From assembly GCF_001613245.1 (NCBI RefSeq), contig NZ_BDBZ01000036.1, positions 1-64,000 on the forward strand: a stretch of DNA of 64,000 bases. The letters run 5' to 3'. Positions within the stretch are counted from its first letter, which is position 1; each line of letters opens with the position of its first letter. Below the pieces are notes generated by a model, which made no database searches, had not been told where the DNA came from, and saw only the letters and a list, made by a program, of their open reading frames with translations. Positions 16,325 to 24,588 of this stretch are shown piece after piece. This DNA is from Nocardia speluncae NBRC 108251 (GTDB lineage: Bacteria; Actinomycetota; Actinomycetes; Mycobacteriales; Mycobacteriaceae). The position numbers and the translations under genes were made by a program.

Positions 16325-17758
16325 GTGAATACACCCGCTCGCCGAGATGGCACACCGGATCGTAGACAACGCGCAGACCAGCCCGCCCGGGCCGGTCGCG
16401 GACGCGGCGCCCCCCGAGGAGCGGGCGATACCCGCCGTGGCGGTGAATCCCCCCGCAACGGCCGTGGCAGTGAACCATCGCGGACCGGCCGTGGTGGCGG
16501 AACCCGCAGTACCGAGCGCGGGGCGCGCAGTGACCAGGCGCGGACCGGGCGGACCGGAGCTGCGGATGCGCCGGCGCGCAGGGGGGCGCGGCCCGTCGCC
16601 GGCCGGAGTGGCTTCGCTTCCGCCGGGGGGAGCGCCGCGGGCGGACGCAGCGGGGCCGGCGCCTCGGGTCGTACCGGCTCCGGCGCGTCGGGGCGCGGCG
16701 GATCGGCCCCGGCCGGTCGCGGCACGACTGCCGGGCGAGGCGGCTCTACTGCGGCAGGGCGCGGTGGTGCCGGTTCCACGGGGCGCGGCGGCCCCGCTGT
16801 CGCCGGGCGGCCCGGTTCCGCTGCCGCGGGGCGTGGTGGGCCGTCTACCGGACGCAGCGGTCCTGCCGGTGGCTCGCGGACAGGTGGGCGCCCCGGTGGC
16901 GGTACGCCGTCCCGCAAGACCCCGGCCGCTCGGTCCGGTGGTGCACCGCAGCTGAACAACGCCAAACCCGCTCGCCGTCAGCATGTGGAATCGGAGGAAC
17001 CCGGCCACGAGAAGATGCCCTGGGGCGAAGGTGAACGCCTGCAGAAGGTGCTGGCCAAGGCCGGTGTCGCCTCCAGGCGCGCGGCCGAGGAGATGATCGA
17101 CCGAGGACGGGTCGAGGTGGACGGCATCATCGTGCGCGAACAGGGGTTGCGTATCGACCCGGAGAACGCCGTGGTGCGGGTGGACGGTATCCGGGTGGTG
17201 GTGCGCGAGGAACTGGTGCATCTGGCGCTGAACAAACCCAAGGGCTGGCAGTCCACCATGTCCGACGATCTGGGCCGCCCGTGTGTGGGCGATATCGTCG
17301 CCGAGCGGGTCGCCGCGGGGCAGCGGTTGTTCCATGTCGGCCGGTTGGACGCCGATACCGAGGGATTGTTGCTGCTCACCAACGACGGCGATCTGGCGCA
17401 TCGGTTGATGCACCCCTCCTACCAGGTGTCCAAGACCTATCTCGCGACCGTGCAGGGCGAGGTACACCGTTCCATCGGCAAGATTCTGCGCGACGGCGTA
17501 GAACTCGAGGACGGGCCCGCCGGCGTCGACAAATTCCAGGTCCTGGAAGTCGACGCGGGACGATCCCTGGTGAAGGTCGTGTTGCACGAGGGGCGCAAAC
17601 ATATCGTGCGGCGGTTGCTGGACGCGGTCGGTCACCCGGTGAGCCGGTTGGTCCGCACGCATGTCGGCCCGGTGGTCCTGGCCGATCAACGGCCGGGCAC
17701 CCTGCGGGTACTGGGCCGCGACGAAATCGGCAAACTCTACGAGGCGGTGTCATTGTGA
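16325..17758 (+). CDS. rluB: 23S rRNA pseudouridine synthase RluB-like with long RG/G-rich extension
   Basis: The first 220 or so residues are low-complexity Arg/Gly/Ser/Ala sequence with repeated GRGG, AAGRGG and TGRGG units. The enzyme proper begins at GEGERLQKVLAKAGVASRRA with an S4 domain to about residue 290. The RsuA/RluB catalytic domain follows, with the key Asp in FHVGRLDADTEGLLLLTNDG and the C-terminal motif VVLHEGRKHIVRRLLDAVGH. It isomerises a uridine in 23S rRNA (position 2605 in E. coli). M. tuberculosis Rv1711 is about 254 residues and lacks such an extension, which I infer adds RNA or protein contacts. The start is GTG 16325 behind AGGAAA; the stop overlaps cmk by GTGA. Confidence 0.92.
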   Translation: MNTPARRDGTPDRRQRADQPARAGRGRGAPRGAGDTRRGGESPRNGRGSEPSRTGRGGGTRSTERGARSDQARTGRTGAADAPARRGARPVAGRSGFASAGGSAAGGRSGAGASGRTGSGASGRGGSAPAGRGTTAGRGGSTAAGRGGAGSTGRGGPAVAGRPGSAAAGRGGPSTGRSGPAGGSRTGGRPGGGTPSRKTPAARSGGAPQLNNAKPARRQHVESEEPGHEKMPWGEGERLQKVLAKAGVASRRAAEEMIDRGRVEVDGIIVREQGLRIDPENAVVRVDGIRVVVREELVHLALNKPKGWQSTMSDDLGRPCVGDIVAERVAAGQRLFHVGRLDADTEGLLLLTNDGDLAHRLMHPSYQVSKTYLATVQGEVHRSIGKILRDGVELEDGPAGVDKFQVLEVDAGRSLVKVVLHEGRKHIVRRLLDAVGHPVSRLVRTHVGPVVLADQRPGTLRVLGRDEIGKLYEAVSL

Positions 17759-18537
17759 ACGGGGCCGAGGTGTTCGGTAGGCAAGCTCCGGTCGGGGTCG
17801 TCGCGAACCCGGCGGGCGACCGGTCGCTGGTGGTGGCGATGGACGGGCCCTCGGGCACCGGTAAGTCCAGCGTTTCGCGTCGGCTGGCGACCCGGCTGTC
17901 GGCTCGTTACCTGGACACCGGCGCGATGTACCGGGCCGCGACTCTGCAAGTGTTGCGCGCCGGGACCGACCCGGACGATTCCGCCGCCGTGACCGCGACG
18001 GTCACCGATATGCCGCTGCGGATCGGCACCGACCCCGAGAGCGAACTGATCGAACTCGACGGTGACGATGTGCGCGCGGAGATCCGCGGCCCGGAGGTCA
18101 CCGCCGCGGTATCGGCGGTATCGGCAGTACCGGAGGTCCGCGAACAACTGGTGGCGCTGCAGCGCGAAATCGCGGTGAGCGCCGGGCGCATCGTCGTCGA
18201 AGGGCGGGATATCGGTACCACGGTGCTGCCCGACGCCGATGCCAAGATCTACCTGACCGCCTCCGCGCCGGCGCGGGCGCACAGGCGTAATCAGCAGAAC
18301 ATCGCCGAGGGCCGCGGGGACGACTACGCCGGCGTACTCGCCGATGTCGAACGCCGCGACCGCCTCGACTCGACCCGGGCGGTTTCGCCGCTGCGGCGTG
18401 CCGAGGACGCGGTGCAGGTCGACACCAGCGAGCTGACCATGGACGAAACGATCGAGGAGTTGTACCGGGAAATCGCCCGGCAGCTGGATCGGTCGCATGA
18501 GCGGTCCGCGCTACGCCGTCGGGGCGCGGCCGGATGA
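17755..18537 (+). CDS. cmk: Cytidylate kinase
   Basis: It phosphorylates CMP and dCMP with ATP. The P-loop GPSGTGKSSVSRRLA is at about residues 31-45 after a 25-residue extension. YLDTGAMYRAATLQVL is the CMP-binding segment, VVEGRDIGTTVLPDADAKIY follows, and the lid region is RAHRRNQQNIAEGRG and then RRDRLDSTRAVSPL. The 260 residues compare with about 230 in M. tuberculosis Rv1712. The start GTG 17755 overlaps rluB by 4 nt and the stop overlaps der by ATGA, so rluB-cmk-der are coupled. Confidence 0.96.
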   Translation: MNGAEVFGRQAPVGVVANPAGDRSLVVAMDGPSGTGKSSVSRRLATRLSARYLDTGAMYRAATLQVLRAGTDPDDSAAVTATVTDMPLRIGTDPESELIELDGDDVRAEIRGPEVTAAVSAVSAVPEVREQLVALQREIAVSAGRIVVEGRDIGTTVLPDADAKIYLTASAPARAHRRNQQNIAEGRGDDYAGVLADVERRDRLDSTRAVSPLRRAEDAVQVDTSELTMDETIEELYREIARQLDRSHERSALRRRGAAG

Positions 18538-19961
18538 GCGGGGAGACGATGAGTGACGTACTGGCCGGCGACGGCGTGTGGAACGACGAAACCGACTGGG
18601 AGATCACCGATCTGGCAGGCGACCCGGAGGCCGCCGACCACTCGCCGATGCCCACGCTGGCCGTGGTCGGCCGCCCGAACGTCGGGAAATCTACGCTGGT
18701 CAACCGGATCCTGGGGCGCCGCGAAGCGGTGGTCGAGGATGTACCCGGGGTGACCCGAGACCGTGTCTCCTACGACGCGAGCTGGGCGGGCCGCCGGTTC
18801 TGGGTGCAGGACACAGGCGGCTGGGAACCGGACGCCAAGGGGTTGCAGCAGTCGGTGGCCCGGCAGGCCGAGCTTGCGATGAATACCGCCGACGCGATCC
18901 TGCTCGTGGTGGACGCCGTGGTCGGCGCCACTGCCGGCGACGAGGCCGCGGTGAAGGTGCTGCGGCGCGCGAAAACGCCGGTGATCCTGGTGGCGAACAA
19001 GGTCGATGACCAGCGGGTCGAAGCCGATGCGTCCGCGCTGTGGTCACTGGGGCTGGGCGAGCCGCGGATGGTGTCGGCGGCGCACGGCCGCGGAACCGGC
19101 GATCTGCTCGACATTGTGCTCGAAGTGCTGCCCGAGACCCCGCGCGAGGGCACCGGCGGCACCGGTGGGCCGCGCCGGGTGGCGCTGGTCGGGAAACCGA
19201 ACGTCGGCAAGTCCAGCCTGCTGAACAAGCTCGCGGGCGACGAACGGTCGGTGGTGCACGATATCGCCGGTACCACCGTCGACCCGGTGGACTCGCTGGT
19301 GGACCTGGGCGGCAAGGTGTGGCAGTTCGTCGACACCGCCGGACTGCGCCGTAAGGTCGCCAACGCGAGCGGTACCGAGTTCTATGCGTCGCTGCGCACG
19401 AAATCGGCGTTGGAGGCCTCCGAGGTCGCGATCATGCTGATCGATGCTTCCCAGCCGATCACCGAACAGGACCTGCGGGTGATCAGCCTGGTCGCCGATT
19501 CCGGGCGGGCACTGGTTCTGGCGTTCAACAAATGGGATCTGGTGGACGAGGACCGCCGCCTGCAAATCGAGCGCGAGGTGGACCGCGACCTGAACCGCGT
19601 GCCGTGGGCGCAGCGGGTGAACATCTCCGCACACACCGGGCGGGCGGTACAGAAACTGGTACCGGCCATGGAGACCGCGCTCGAATCCTGGGACAAACGG
19701 ATCCCGACCGGCCGGTTGAACACCTGGCTGAAGGACGTGATCGCCGCGACCCCGCCGCCCATGCGCGGTGGCCGGCTGCCCCGGGTCCTGTTCGCCACCC
19801 AGGCGACCACCCGGCCGCCGACCTTCGTTCTGTTCACCACGGGCTTCCTGGAGGCCGGCTACCGGCGGTTCCTGGAGCGGCGGCTGCGCGAAGAATTCGG
19901 GTTCGACGGGTCGCCGGTGCGCATCTCGGTGCGAGTTCGGGAGAAGCGCCCCAAGAAGTGA
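18534..19961 (+). CDS. der: Ribosome-associated GTPase Der (EngA)
   Basis: Der has two consecutive G domains and acts in 50S subunit assembly. The first P-loop is VVGRPNVGKSTLVN at about residues 44-57 with DTGGWEP (G3) and NKVDD (G4). The second is LVGKPNVGKSSLLN near 218-231 with DTAGLRRK (G3) and FNKWDLVDE (G4). The C-terminal KH-like domain (TGRLNTWLKDVIAATPPPM, then RPPTFVLFTTGFLEAGYRR) follows. At 475 residues it is typical of actinobacteria. The start overlaps cmk by 4 nt; ATG 18549 is an alternative. It closes the conserved block syntenic with Rv1691-Rv1713. Confidence 0.97.
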   Translation: MSGETMSDVLAGDGVWNDETDWEITDLAGDPEAADHSPMPTLAVVGRPNVGKSTLVNRILGRREAVVEDVPGVTRDRVSYDASWAGRRFWVQDTGGWEPDAKGLQQSVARQAELAMNTADAILLVVDAVVGATAGDEAAVKVLRRAKTPVILVANKVDDQRVEADASALWSLGLGEPRMVSAAHGRGTGDLLDIVLEVLPETPREGTGGTGGPRRVALVGKPNVGKSSLLNKLAGDERSVVHDIAGTTVDPVDSLVDLGGKVWQFVDTAGLRRKVANASGTEFYASLRTKSALEASEVAIMLIDASQPITEQDLRVISLVADSGRALVLAFNKWDLVDEDRRLQIEREVDRDLNRVPWAQRVNISAHTGRAVQKLVPAMETALESWDKRIPTGRLNTWLKDVIAATPPPMRGGRLPRVLFATQATTRPPTFVLFTTGFLEAGYRRFLERRLREEFGFDGSPVRISVRVREKRPKK

Positions 19962-19987
19962 AGCCGGTGCATGGCGCGTCGTCCGTG

Positions 19988-20008
19988 GAGCGGATGAGTG
20001 GTCCGCTC
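19988..20008 (+). terminator. Weak hairpin after der
   Basis: GAGCGGA (19988-19994) pairs perfectly with TCCGCTC (20002-20008) across a 7-nt loop, 27 nt after the der stop. No T tract follows. It may terminate the long operon, but the convergent gene that ends at 20095 could also use nearby GC-rich palindromes. Confidence 0.35.
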
Positions 20009-20094
20009 GGGTGCGGGGCCTGTCCTTCGGCGTGCCGGCCGCTGGAAAGATAGGTGGGCGGGCCCGCCTCTCCGCCGATGAGCACACCACAGCC

Positions 20095-20463
20095 TCACAG
20101 GTGGCGGGCCGACAGTGCCTCGGCCGGTGGGAGCTGGTGGCGGCCGGCGTGTTCACGCCGGTTGCGTACTTCGGCACGGGTGCGCGGCCGGAATTTCGGT
20201 TCGCGGCTACAGCCGCAGGGCTCGTAACCCTCGTAGCGCAGGCCGGCGGCCAGGACCGCCGCGACCACCGACCAGCCCGCGCTGTCGTGCTGTCGTGGGG
20301 CGGCGAAATCGTGGCCGGCGTTGCGCATCTCTGTCGAACAGCGGGGACAGCGGGGTGGATCGGTGTGGCCGTTGCGGGACCCGGGTGCCCACCGTTTCTG
20401 CGAAATCCGGCATGGCGGGCATACGTAGTGGGTGCGGTAGCGGTGGTCCCTGTTGTCGCACAT
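20095..20463 (-). CDS. Zinc-ribbon-like small protein
   Basis: The 122-residue product starts at ATG 20463 (MCDNRDHRYRTHYVCPPCR). Cysteines are arranged as Cys2, CPPC, CPRC and a later CGC, consistent with zinc binding. SAGWSVVAAVLAAGLRYEGY and the end PKFRPRTRAEVRNRR match a family I remember from many actinomycetes (MCDNRGH..YVC..CR..CPRC). The function is unknown; nucleic acid binding is a guess from the basic charge. It is divergent from the hydrolase at 20556 with 92 nt between them. Database entries of this family sometimes carry misleading enzyme names. Confidence 0.72.
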   Translation of the reverse strand: MCDNRDHRYRTHYVCPPCRISQKRWAPGSRNGHTDPPRCPRCSTEMRNAGHDFAAPRQHDSAGWSVVAAVLAAGLRYEGYEPCGCSREPKFRPRTRAEVRNRREHAGRHQLPPAEALSARHL

Positions 20464-20555
20464 GGGGTGACGGTAGCGTGGCCGGAGAGTGGGCCGCACC
20501 GCGCGATGAGGTCCGGCCGTTCGGGGAGTGCTGGTGCGCCGAGCGAGGAGAGTTG

Positions 20556-21467
20556 ATGGTCGGTCGTCGTAGCCGGGCGGTGTCGGTATATCTGCGGCTC
20601 ACCCGTAAGCGCGGGATGGGCTCTGCCGAGCGGGCGCGGGCGGCGATGGCCGGGCCGCCGGGAGATCACGCGCCGCCGCGAGGGCTGCGGAGACGTTACT
20701 CGATCGCCTGCCGTACGGTCGGCGATTTTCCGAGCTATACGGTGGTCCCGCGGCCGGGCCGGGAATCGGGCACCGTGGTGATCTATCTGCACGGTGGCAG
20801 TTTCTTCCGGGAGATCAGCTGGTGGCATTGGCGGTTCATCGGACGGCTGGCCGCAGCGGGGCATCGGGTGGAGGTGCCCATCTACCCGCTGGCTCCGCGC
20901 TACACCCACCGGGACGCACGCCCATACCTGACCGAGATCTACCGGGGTGTGCTGGGCGAATTCGATCCCGCGCGGGTGGCGGTCGCCGGGGATTCGGCCG
21001 GCGGGACCCTCGCACTCACGCTGGCCCAATCGCTGCCGGAGGCCGGGCTGCCGGCACCGGCGCGATTGATCCTGTTGTCGCCGTGCCTCGATATGCGGTT
21101 GTCGAACCCCGAGATCGATCGGGTCGAAGCCGCGGATCCGTGGTTGGCGCGCCCCGGCCTGCTGGAGGCGGGCCGGGTCTGGGCCGGCGGGGATGATCTC
21201 GGTCTCCCCGGGCTGAGCCCGATCAACGGCCCGCTGGACGGTCTACCACCGACCGATATCTTCATGGGCACGCACGACATCCTGCACCCCGATGCGCGGC
21301 TGTTCGCCGAACGTGCGGGTTCGGCAGTGCGTTTCACCGAGGTGACCGGTGCCTTCCACGTATATCCGCTCGTGCCGGTCCCCGAGGCAGGGCCCGCGGT
21401 GCGGGCGATCCTGGCCGCTGTGGCGCAATGTGACGGGCATTCGGCGGCCCCGGAGCCGGAACCGTGA
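20556..21467 (+). CDS. Alpha/beta hydrolase, hormone-sensitive-lipase/esterase type
   Basis: At 303 residues it carries the oxyanion-hole motif YLHGGSFFREISWWHW (near 75-90), the nucleophile elbow VAVAGDSAGGTLALTLAQ (Ser near 149), the acid in MGTHDILHPDA and the His in TGAFHVYPLVPV, so the triad is complete. The HGG and GDSAGG motifs place it in the HSL-like family (lipase family IV) that hydrolyses short-chain or lipid esters. It starts at ATG 20556 after GAGGAG. M. tuberculosis members such as LipH and LipI are relatives by motif; the substrate is not predictable. Confidence 0.9.
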   Translation: MVGRRSRAVSVYLRLTRKRGMGSAERARAAMAGPPGDHAPPRGLRRRYSIACRTVGDFPSYTVVPRPGRESGTVVIYLHGGSFFREISWWHWRFIGRLAAAGHRVEVPIYPLAPRYTHRDARPYLTEIYRGVLGEFDPARVAVAGDSAGGTLALTLAQSLPEAGLPAPARLILLSPCLDMRLSNPEIDRVEAADPWLARPGLLEAGRVWAGGDDLGLPGLSPINGPLDGLPPTDIFMGTHDILHPDARLFAERAGSAVRFTEVTGAFHVYPLVPVPEAGPAVRAILAAVAQCDGHSAAPEPEP

Positions 21468-21614
21468 CCCCGCCACGGGAACTCGTGAACGGCCTGTGAA
21501 CGACCATGGAAACCGGTTGTTTCGACCGTGACGGTGCATCGCGCGGCAAAGGGCGGTACCGTACCCCGGCGTGACTACTTGTCTGCCATCGAATCACCCG
21601 AGGCGGGAGCCGTA

Positions 21615-22982
21615 ATGACTGTCGAGCCGCCGATCGAGGACGATGTCACGCAACTGGCCCAACGCGTCGAACACGCCCGCAACCGACTGGCCTACCAGTT
21701 CGATCCCGCGCTCACCGAGGCGCTGTCGGAAACGGAACTGCACGCCGAACGTGAACTCGCCGAGCGTATCCGCGAGCAGGAGCGCGGACAACGCTGGAAG
21801 GAGATCCAGGCGGCCGCCGGGGCGAACGACCGGGCCAGACAGACCACCGAGCAGATCGAGAAGGCGGATATGCGCGACCTCTTGCTCGCCCGTAAAGCCA
21901 TCGCTGCGCAGCGCCGGGAATCCAGCCCGCACGCCAAGCTGGCCTCGCTGTACCGGCATCGGGCCTGGTCGTTGCGCGCACTGGCCGGTGTGGTCGGCGC
22001 GGGCATGTTGTGGTCGGCGGTCAACGTCCAGCAGAACATCGCGCCCACCGGTCCCAGCGACCCCCTGTTCTGGTTCAGCTACCTGCTGGAGGGGATGATC
22101 AGCGCCTGCCTGATCATCATCATGATCGGCACCAACAAGGTGGCCGAATGGGGTGTGGTCAACAACCGGCGCCAGACTGCGGCCGCCGAGGTGGCGCTGC
22201 TGGCCCTGACCGTCGGGCTCAACACGTATCCGTATCTGCGGGTGGGTAACTGGTACGACGTGGGTGTGCACGCCGTCGCGCCGGTGATGATCGGTGTCGC
22301 ACTACTCATCCACGACGCGGCCAGCGCCCGCTACGGTATGGCGATTCTGCGGGCCACCGAACAGGTCCGGGGGCTGCCCGATCCGGCCGCGCAGATCCGC
22401 AACAGCCTCCCGCGGGTCAGTATGAAACTCGATCCCAATGCGGGGGAGCCGCGGGCTCTTCCGGTCGGCGATACCACCGCGGCGCAACCGGCGGCGCTGG
22501 AATCGGGCGCGAAGACTGCCGGTGCCGGGACGGCTTTTCGCGCGGAGGGCAAGTCCGGTGAGGCGGGAAAGAAGCGGGCGAGCGATCTCGCCGATGTGAC
22601 CTCCGGCCTGATCGGGCGGACGAGTTCCCTGCTGGACGAGCTCGCCACGAATTCTCCGCTGTTCGACGAGTCCACGGCGAAGAACGCCGAGGTCACCGAC
22701 AAACTGCCGATCAGCAATTCGGCCAGCGCTGCCGTCAAGAAGCTGGGCCAGGCCAAGCAGGCCGGCGTGGCGGGTAACGGCTCGGAATCGGGTGGTAAGG
22801 GAAAAATGTCGGGTGACAAGGAGACCGACGAGTTCCTCGAGGTCGTGCGGTCCTCCGACGGATACGACACCGGCCAGTTCCGAGTCGCCGACATCCTCGA
22901 GCAGGAACTCGCCGAGCTCCAGGCCGAACGGCGCAAGGCCCGGTCCGGGCGGGCTCGTAGCGGCTCCACCAACGGGGCCTGA
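21615..22982 (+). CDS. Four-helix membrane protein with long charged tails, SpdB/DUF2637-like
   Basis: The 455-residue product starts at ATG 21615. Residues 1-125 are highly charged and helical (ETELHAERELAERIREQERG) and could form a coiled coil. Four membrane helices follow between about residues 130 and 250 (ALAGVVGAGMLWSAVNVQQN, then EGMISACLIIIMIGTNKVA, EVALLALTVGLNTYPYLRVG and HAVAPVMIGVALLIHDAASA). The remaining 200 residues are Ala/Ser/Lys-rich and probably disordered. The membrane region resembles the spread (Spd) proteins of actinomycete conjugative elements, but no transfer or replication genes are nearby, so it is probably a resident gene. The function is unknown. Confidence 0.72.
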   Translation: MTVEPPIEDDVTQLAQRVEHARNRLAYQFDPALTEALSETELHAERELAERIREQERGQRWKEIQAAAGANDRARQTTEQIEKADMRDLLLARKAIAAQRRESSPHAKLASLYRHRAWSLRALAGVVGAGMLWSAVNVQQNIAPTGPSDPLFWFSYLLEGMISACLIIIMIGTNKVAEWGVVNNRRQTAAAEVALLALTVGLNTYPYLRVGNWYDVGVHAVAPVMIGVALLIHDAASARYGMAILRATEQVRGLPDPAAQIRNSLPRVSMKLDPNAGEPRALPVGDTTAAQPAALESGAKTAGAGTAFRAEGKSGEAGKKRASDLADVTSGLIGRTSSLLDELATNSPLFDESTAKNAEVTDKLPISNSASAAVKKLGQAKQAGVAGNGSESGGKGKMSGDKETDEFLEVVRSSDGYDTGQFRVADILEQELAELQAERRKARSGRARSGSTNGA

Positions 22983-23075
22983 GCGGGCCCGCACCGTGAT
23001 CCTTGTGCGGCCGCCGCACGGGGGCGTCGCGCCGTGGGGTGCGCGCTACCGTGAAGGTGACGGTGAGGAGGTACG

Positions 23076-23594
23076 ATGTCGGAGCGCAAACCCGCGGGAG
23101 TCGACTTCGAATCCTGGGTCGACCGTAAGATCCGCGAGGCCACCGAACGTGGCGAATTCCGGAATCTCCCCGGCGCCGGGAAACCACTGCCGGGCGCGGG
23201 GAGCCGGTACCATGACGAAAACGCCTGGTTGCGGGATTATCTGCGGCGTGAAGGGGTGAGCGGGGACGCGGCGCTGCCACCGTCGCTGCAACTGCGCCGC
23301 GAGGTGGAGCGGCTGCCCGAGAAGGTGCGTGAGCTCACCACCGAGGAGCAGGTGCGGGCCACCGTCGCCGAGCTCAACCGGCGCATCGTGGACTGGTTGC
23401 GGGTGCCGACCGGCCCGCAGTTGCCGGTCGCCCCGGTCGACGTCGAGGAAACGGTCGCCCGCTGGCGTGCTGCGGCCGGCGCCGCCGATCGGGAGACCGC
23501 GGCGCAACCATCCGCGCCGGAATCGGAGCGTGGCCGGGCGAGCCGGGCGGAGCCCCGGCGCCCGTGGTGGCGCCGGATCCGCCGGAACAGCTGA
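23076..23594 (+). CDS. DUF1992 (DnaJ homologue C28-like) domain protein
   Basis: The start MSERKPAGVDFESWVDRKIR with EFRNLPGAGKPLP is the diagnostic DUF1992 signature (E...I..A...G.F..L.G.GKPL). NRRIVDWLRVPTGPQ, about 110 residues in, completes the domain. The C-terminal 50 residues are Arg/Ala-rich. The domain occurs alone in bacteria and with a J domain in DNAJC28; its biochemical role is unknown. The ATG at 23076 follows GGTGAGGAGGT. It is probably a monocistronic or two-gene unit with the SnoaL-like gene 45 nt downstream. Confidence 0.88.
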   Translation: MSERKPAGVDFESWVDRKIREATERGEFRNLPGAGKPLPGAGSRYHDENAWLRDYLRREGVSGDAALPPSLQLRREVERLPEKVRELTTEEQVRATVAELNRRIVDWLRVPTGPQLPVAPVDVEETVARWRAAAGAADRETAAQPSAPESERGRASRAEPRRPWWRRIRRNS

Positions 23595-23639
23595 GTCGAT
23601 CCCACCCGGCGCGCGGCCCCGGTGCGGTTGTATGGGGGT

Positions 23640-24065
23640 ATGGATTCACGCACGCTCGCCGACCGGATCGAGATCACCGATCTGCTCACCCGCTACGCCA
23701 CCGCCGTCGACGACAAGGACTGGCCGCTGTATCGCTCGGTGTTCACCGCCGACGCGCAGATCGACTACAGCACGGCCGGCGGGCCCACCGGGGACGTGGA
23801 CGCGGTCGTCGCCGGGCTCACCGAACAGTTGGCGCTGTTCTCCCGGACCCAGCATTTCATTTCCAATATCGCGGTGGAACTGGATGGTGATATCGCGAAG
23901 GTCCGCGCCATGTTCTTCAATCCGATGATTGTCTCTCCGGGTAAGCAGTTCACCTGTGGTGGCTGGTACAACCACGATCTGGTGCGCACCCCGGACGGCT
24001 GGCGCAGCGCCCGGCTGGTCGAGGATGCGGCCTGGTTCGACGGGCTGGAGGCCGCTTTCACCTGA
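23640..24065 (+). CDS. SnoaL-like/NTF2-fold protein
   Basis: The 141-residue protein MDSRTLADRIEITDLLTRYA, with YRSVFTADAQIDYSTAGG, SRTQHFISNIAVELDGDIA and TCGGWYNHDLVRTPDGWRSA, has the alternating helix and strand order of the SnoaL_4 group in the NTF2 superfamily. Some members are dehydratases or isomerases, many have no known activity, and the substrate is not predictable. A Tyr/Asp/His set (Y19, D29-type acid, H in TQHF) could form an active site. ATG 23640 is favoured, although GTG 23622 in frame is possible. The window contains a second, distant SnoaL-like protein at 34886. Confidence 0.85.
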   Translation: MDSRTLADRIEITDLLTRYATAVDDKDWPLYRSVFTADAQIDYSTAGGPTGDVDAVVAGLTEQLALFSRTQHFISNIAVELDGDIAKVRAMFFNPMIVSPGKQFTCGGWYNHDLVRTPDGWRSARLVEDAAWFDGLEAAFT

Positions 24066-24106
24066 CCGGCCCGGTGAGCAGGCGCACTCGATCGTGCGTT
24101 CCCGCC

Positions 24107-24132
24107 GGATTGAAGACTCCGGGGCCGGGTAC
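24107..24132 (+). promoter_or_regulatory. Sigma-F-like promoter of the csbD gene
   Basis: GGATT (24107-24111), a 15-nt spacer and GGGTAC (24127-24132) resemble the mycobacterial sigma-F consensus GGTTT-N15-17-GGGTAT. The element lies 46 nt upstream of the CsbD start. CsbD genes are sigma-B dependent in Bacillus, which makes a stress-sigma promoter sensible here. It is found by eye only. Confidence 0.5.
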
Positions 24133-24177
24133 GCGGCCGCTATCCGACCGAGCAACCGAGATTCGGAGGTGGATATC

Positions 24178-24456
24178 GTGGCCGAGCACAACACCGCACG
24201 TGAGGGCATAGAAGGTGCCGTCGAGGGCGTGAAGGGCAAGGTCAAGGAGGCCGCGGGAGCGGTTCTCGACAACGACTCCTTGCGCACCGAGGGCAAGGCA
24301 CAGCAGGACAAGGGCGAATCGCAGCGGGCCGCCGCCGAGAAGGAGAACGAGGCGCGGCAGCAACGCCTCGAGGCCGCCGATGCCGAACAGCGGCAGCGGG
24401 CCCAGCAGGATCCGGGCCACGGGCAGACGGTGGCGCCGACGCCGCGCGACGTCTGA
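24178..24456 (+). CDS. CsbD-like stress protein
   Basis: The 92-residue, strongly hydrophilic protein contains GIEGAVEGVKGKVKEAAGAV followed by EGKAQQDKGESQRAAAEKEN, the CsbD pattern of G-x-x-K-x-x-G repeats. No membrane segment or cysteines are present, and it is expected to be small, soluble and largely helical or disordered. CsbD proteins are general stress proteins whose mechanism is unknown. The GTG start at 24178 is eight bases after GGAGG. A sigma-F-like promoter lies upstream and a strong terminator follows, so it is monocistronic. Confidence 0.86.
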   Translation: MAEHNTAREGIEGAVEGVKGKVKEAAGAVLDNDSLRTEGKAQQDKGESQRAAAEKENEARQQRLEAADAEQRQRAQQDPGHGQTVAPTPRDV

Positions 24457-24494
24457 GCCCGATAATCCGGCGCGTGGTGCGCCGGGCCGGAATG

Positions 24495-24528
24495 GACTAC
24501 GGCGACCTCACCGGAGGTCGCCGTAGTC
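24495..24528. terminator. Strong hairpin terminator, possibly bidirectional
   Basis: A perfect 15-bp stem (24495-24509 with 24514-24528, beginning GACTACGG) and an ACCG loop is followed by TT. It sits between the CsbD stop (24456) and the 3' end of the convergent phosphoesterase gene (24589), so it can serve both strands. Confidence 0.8.
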
Positions 24529-24588
24529 TTGCGGGGTGGTTGCGAGGGCATGGGAGCCCCCCTCGCCAGGGCGGTTGGGCGGCCGATG

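Noticed and set aside
15623..17689. 688-codon minus-strand frame opposite scpB-rluB
   Set aside because: Low-complexity and antisense to genes with complete motifs.
21615..22982. Start of an integrated conjugative element
   Set aside because: Only one Spd-like gene; no transfer, replication or integration genes or flanking direct repeats.
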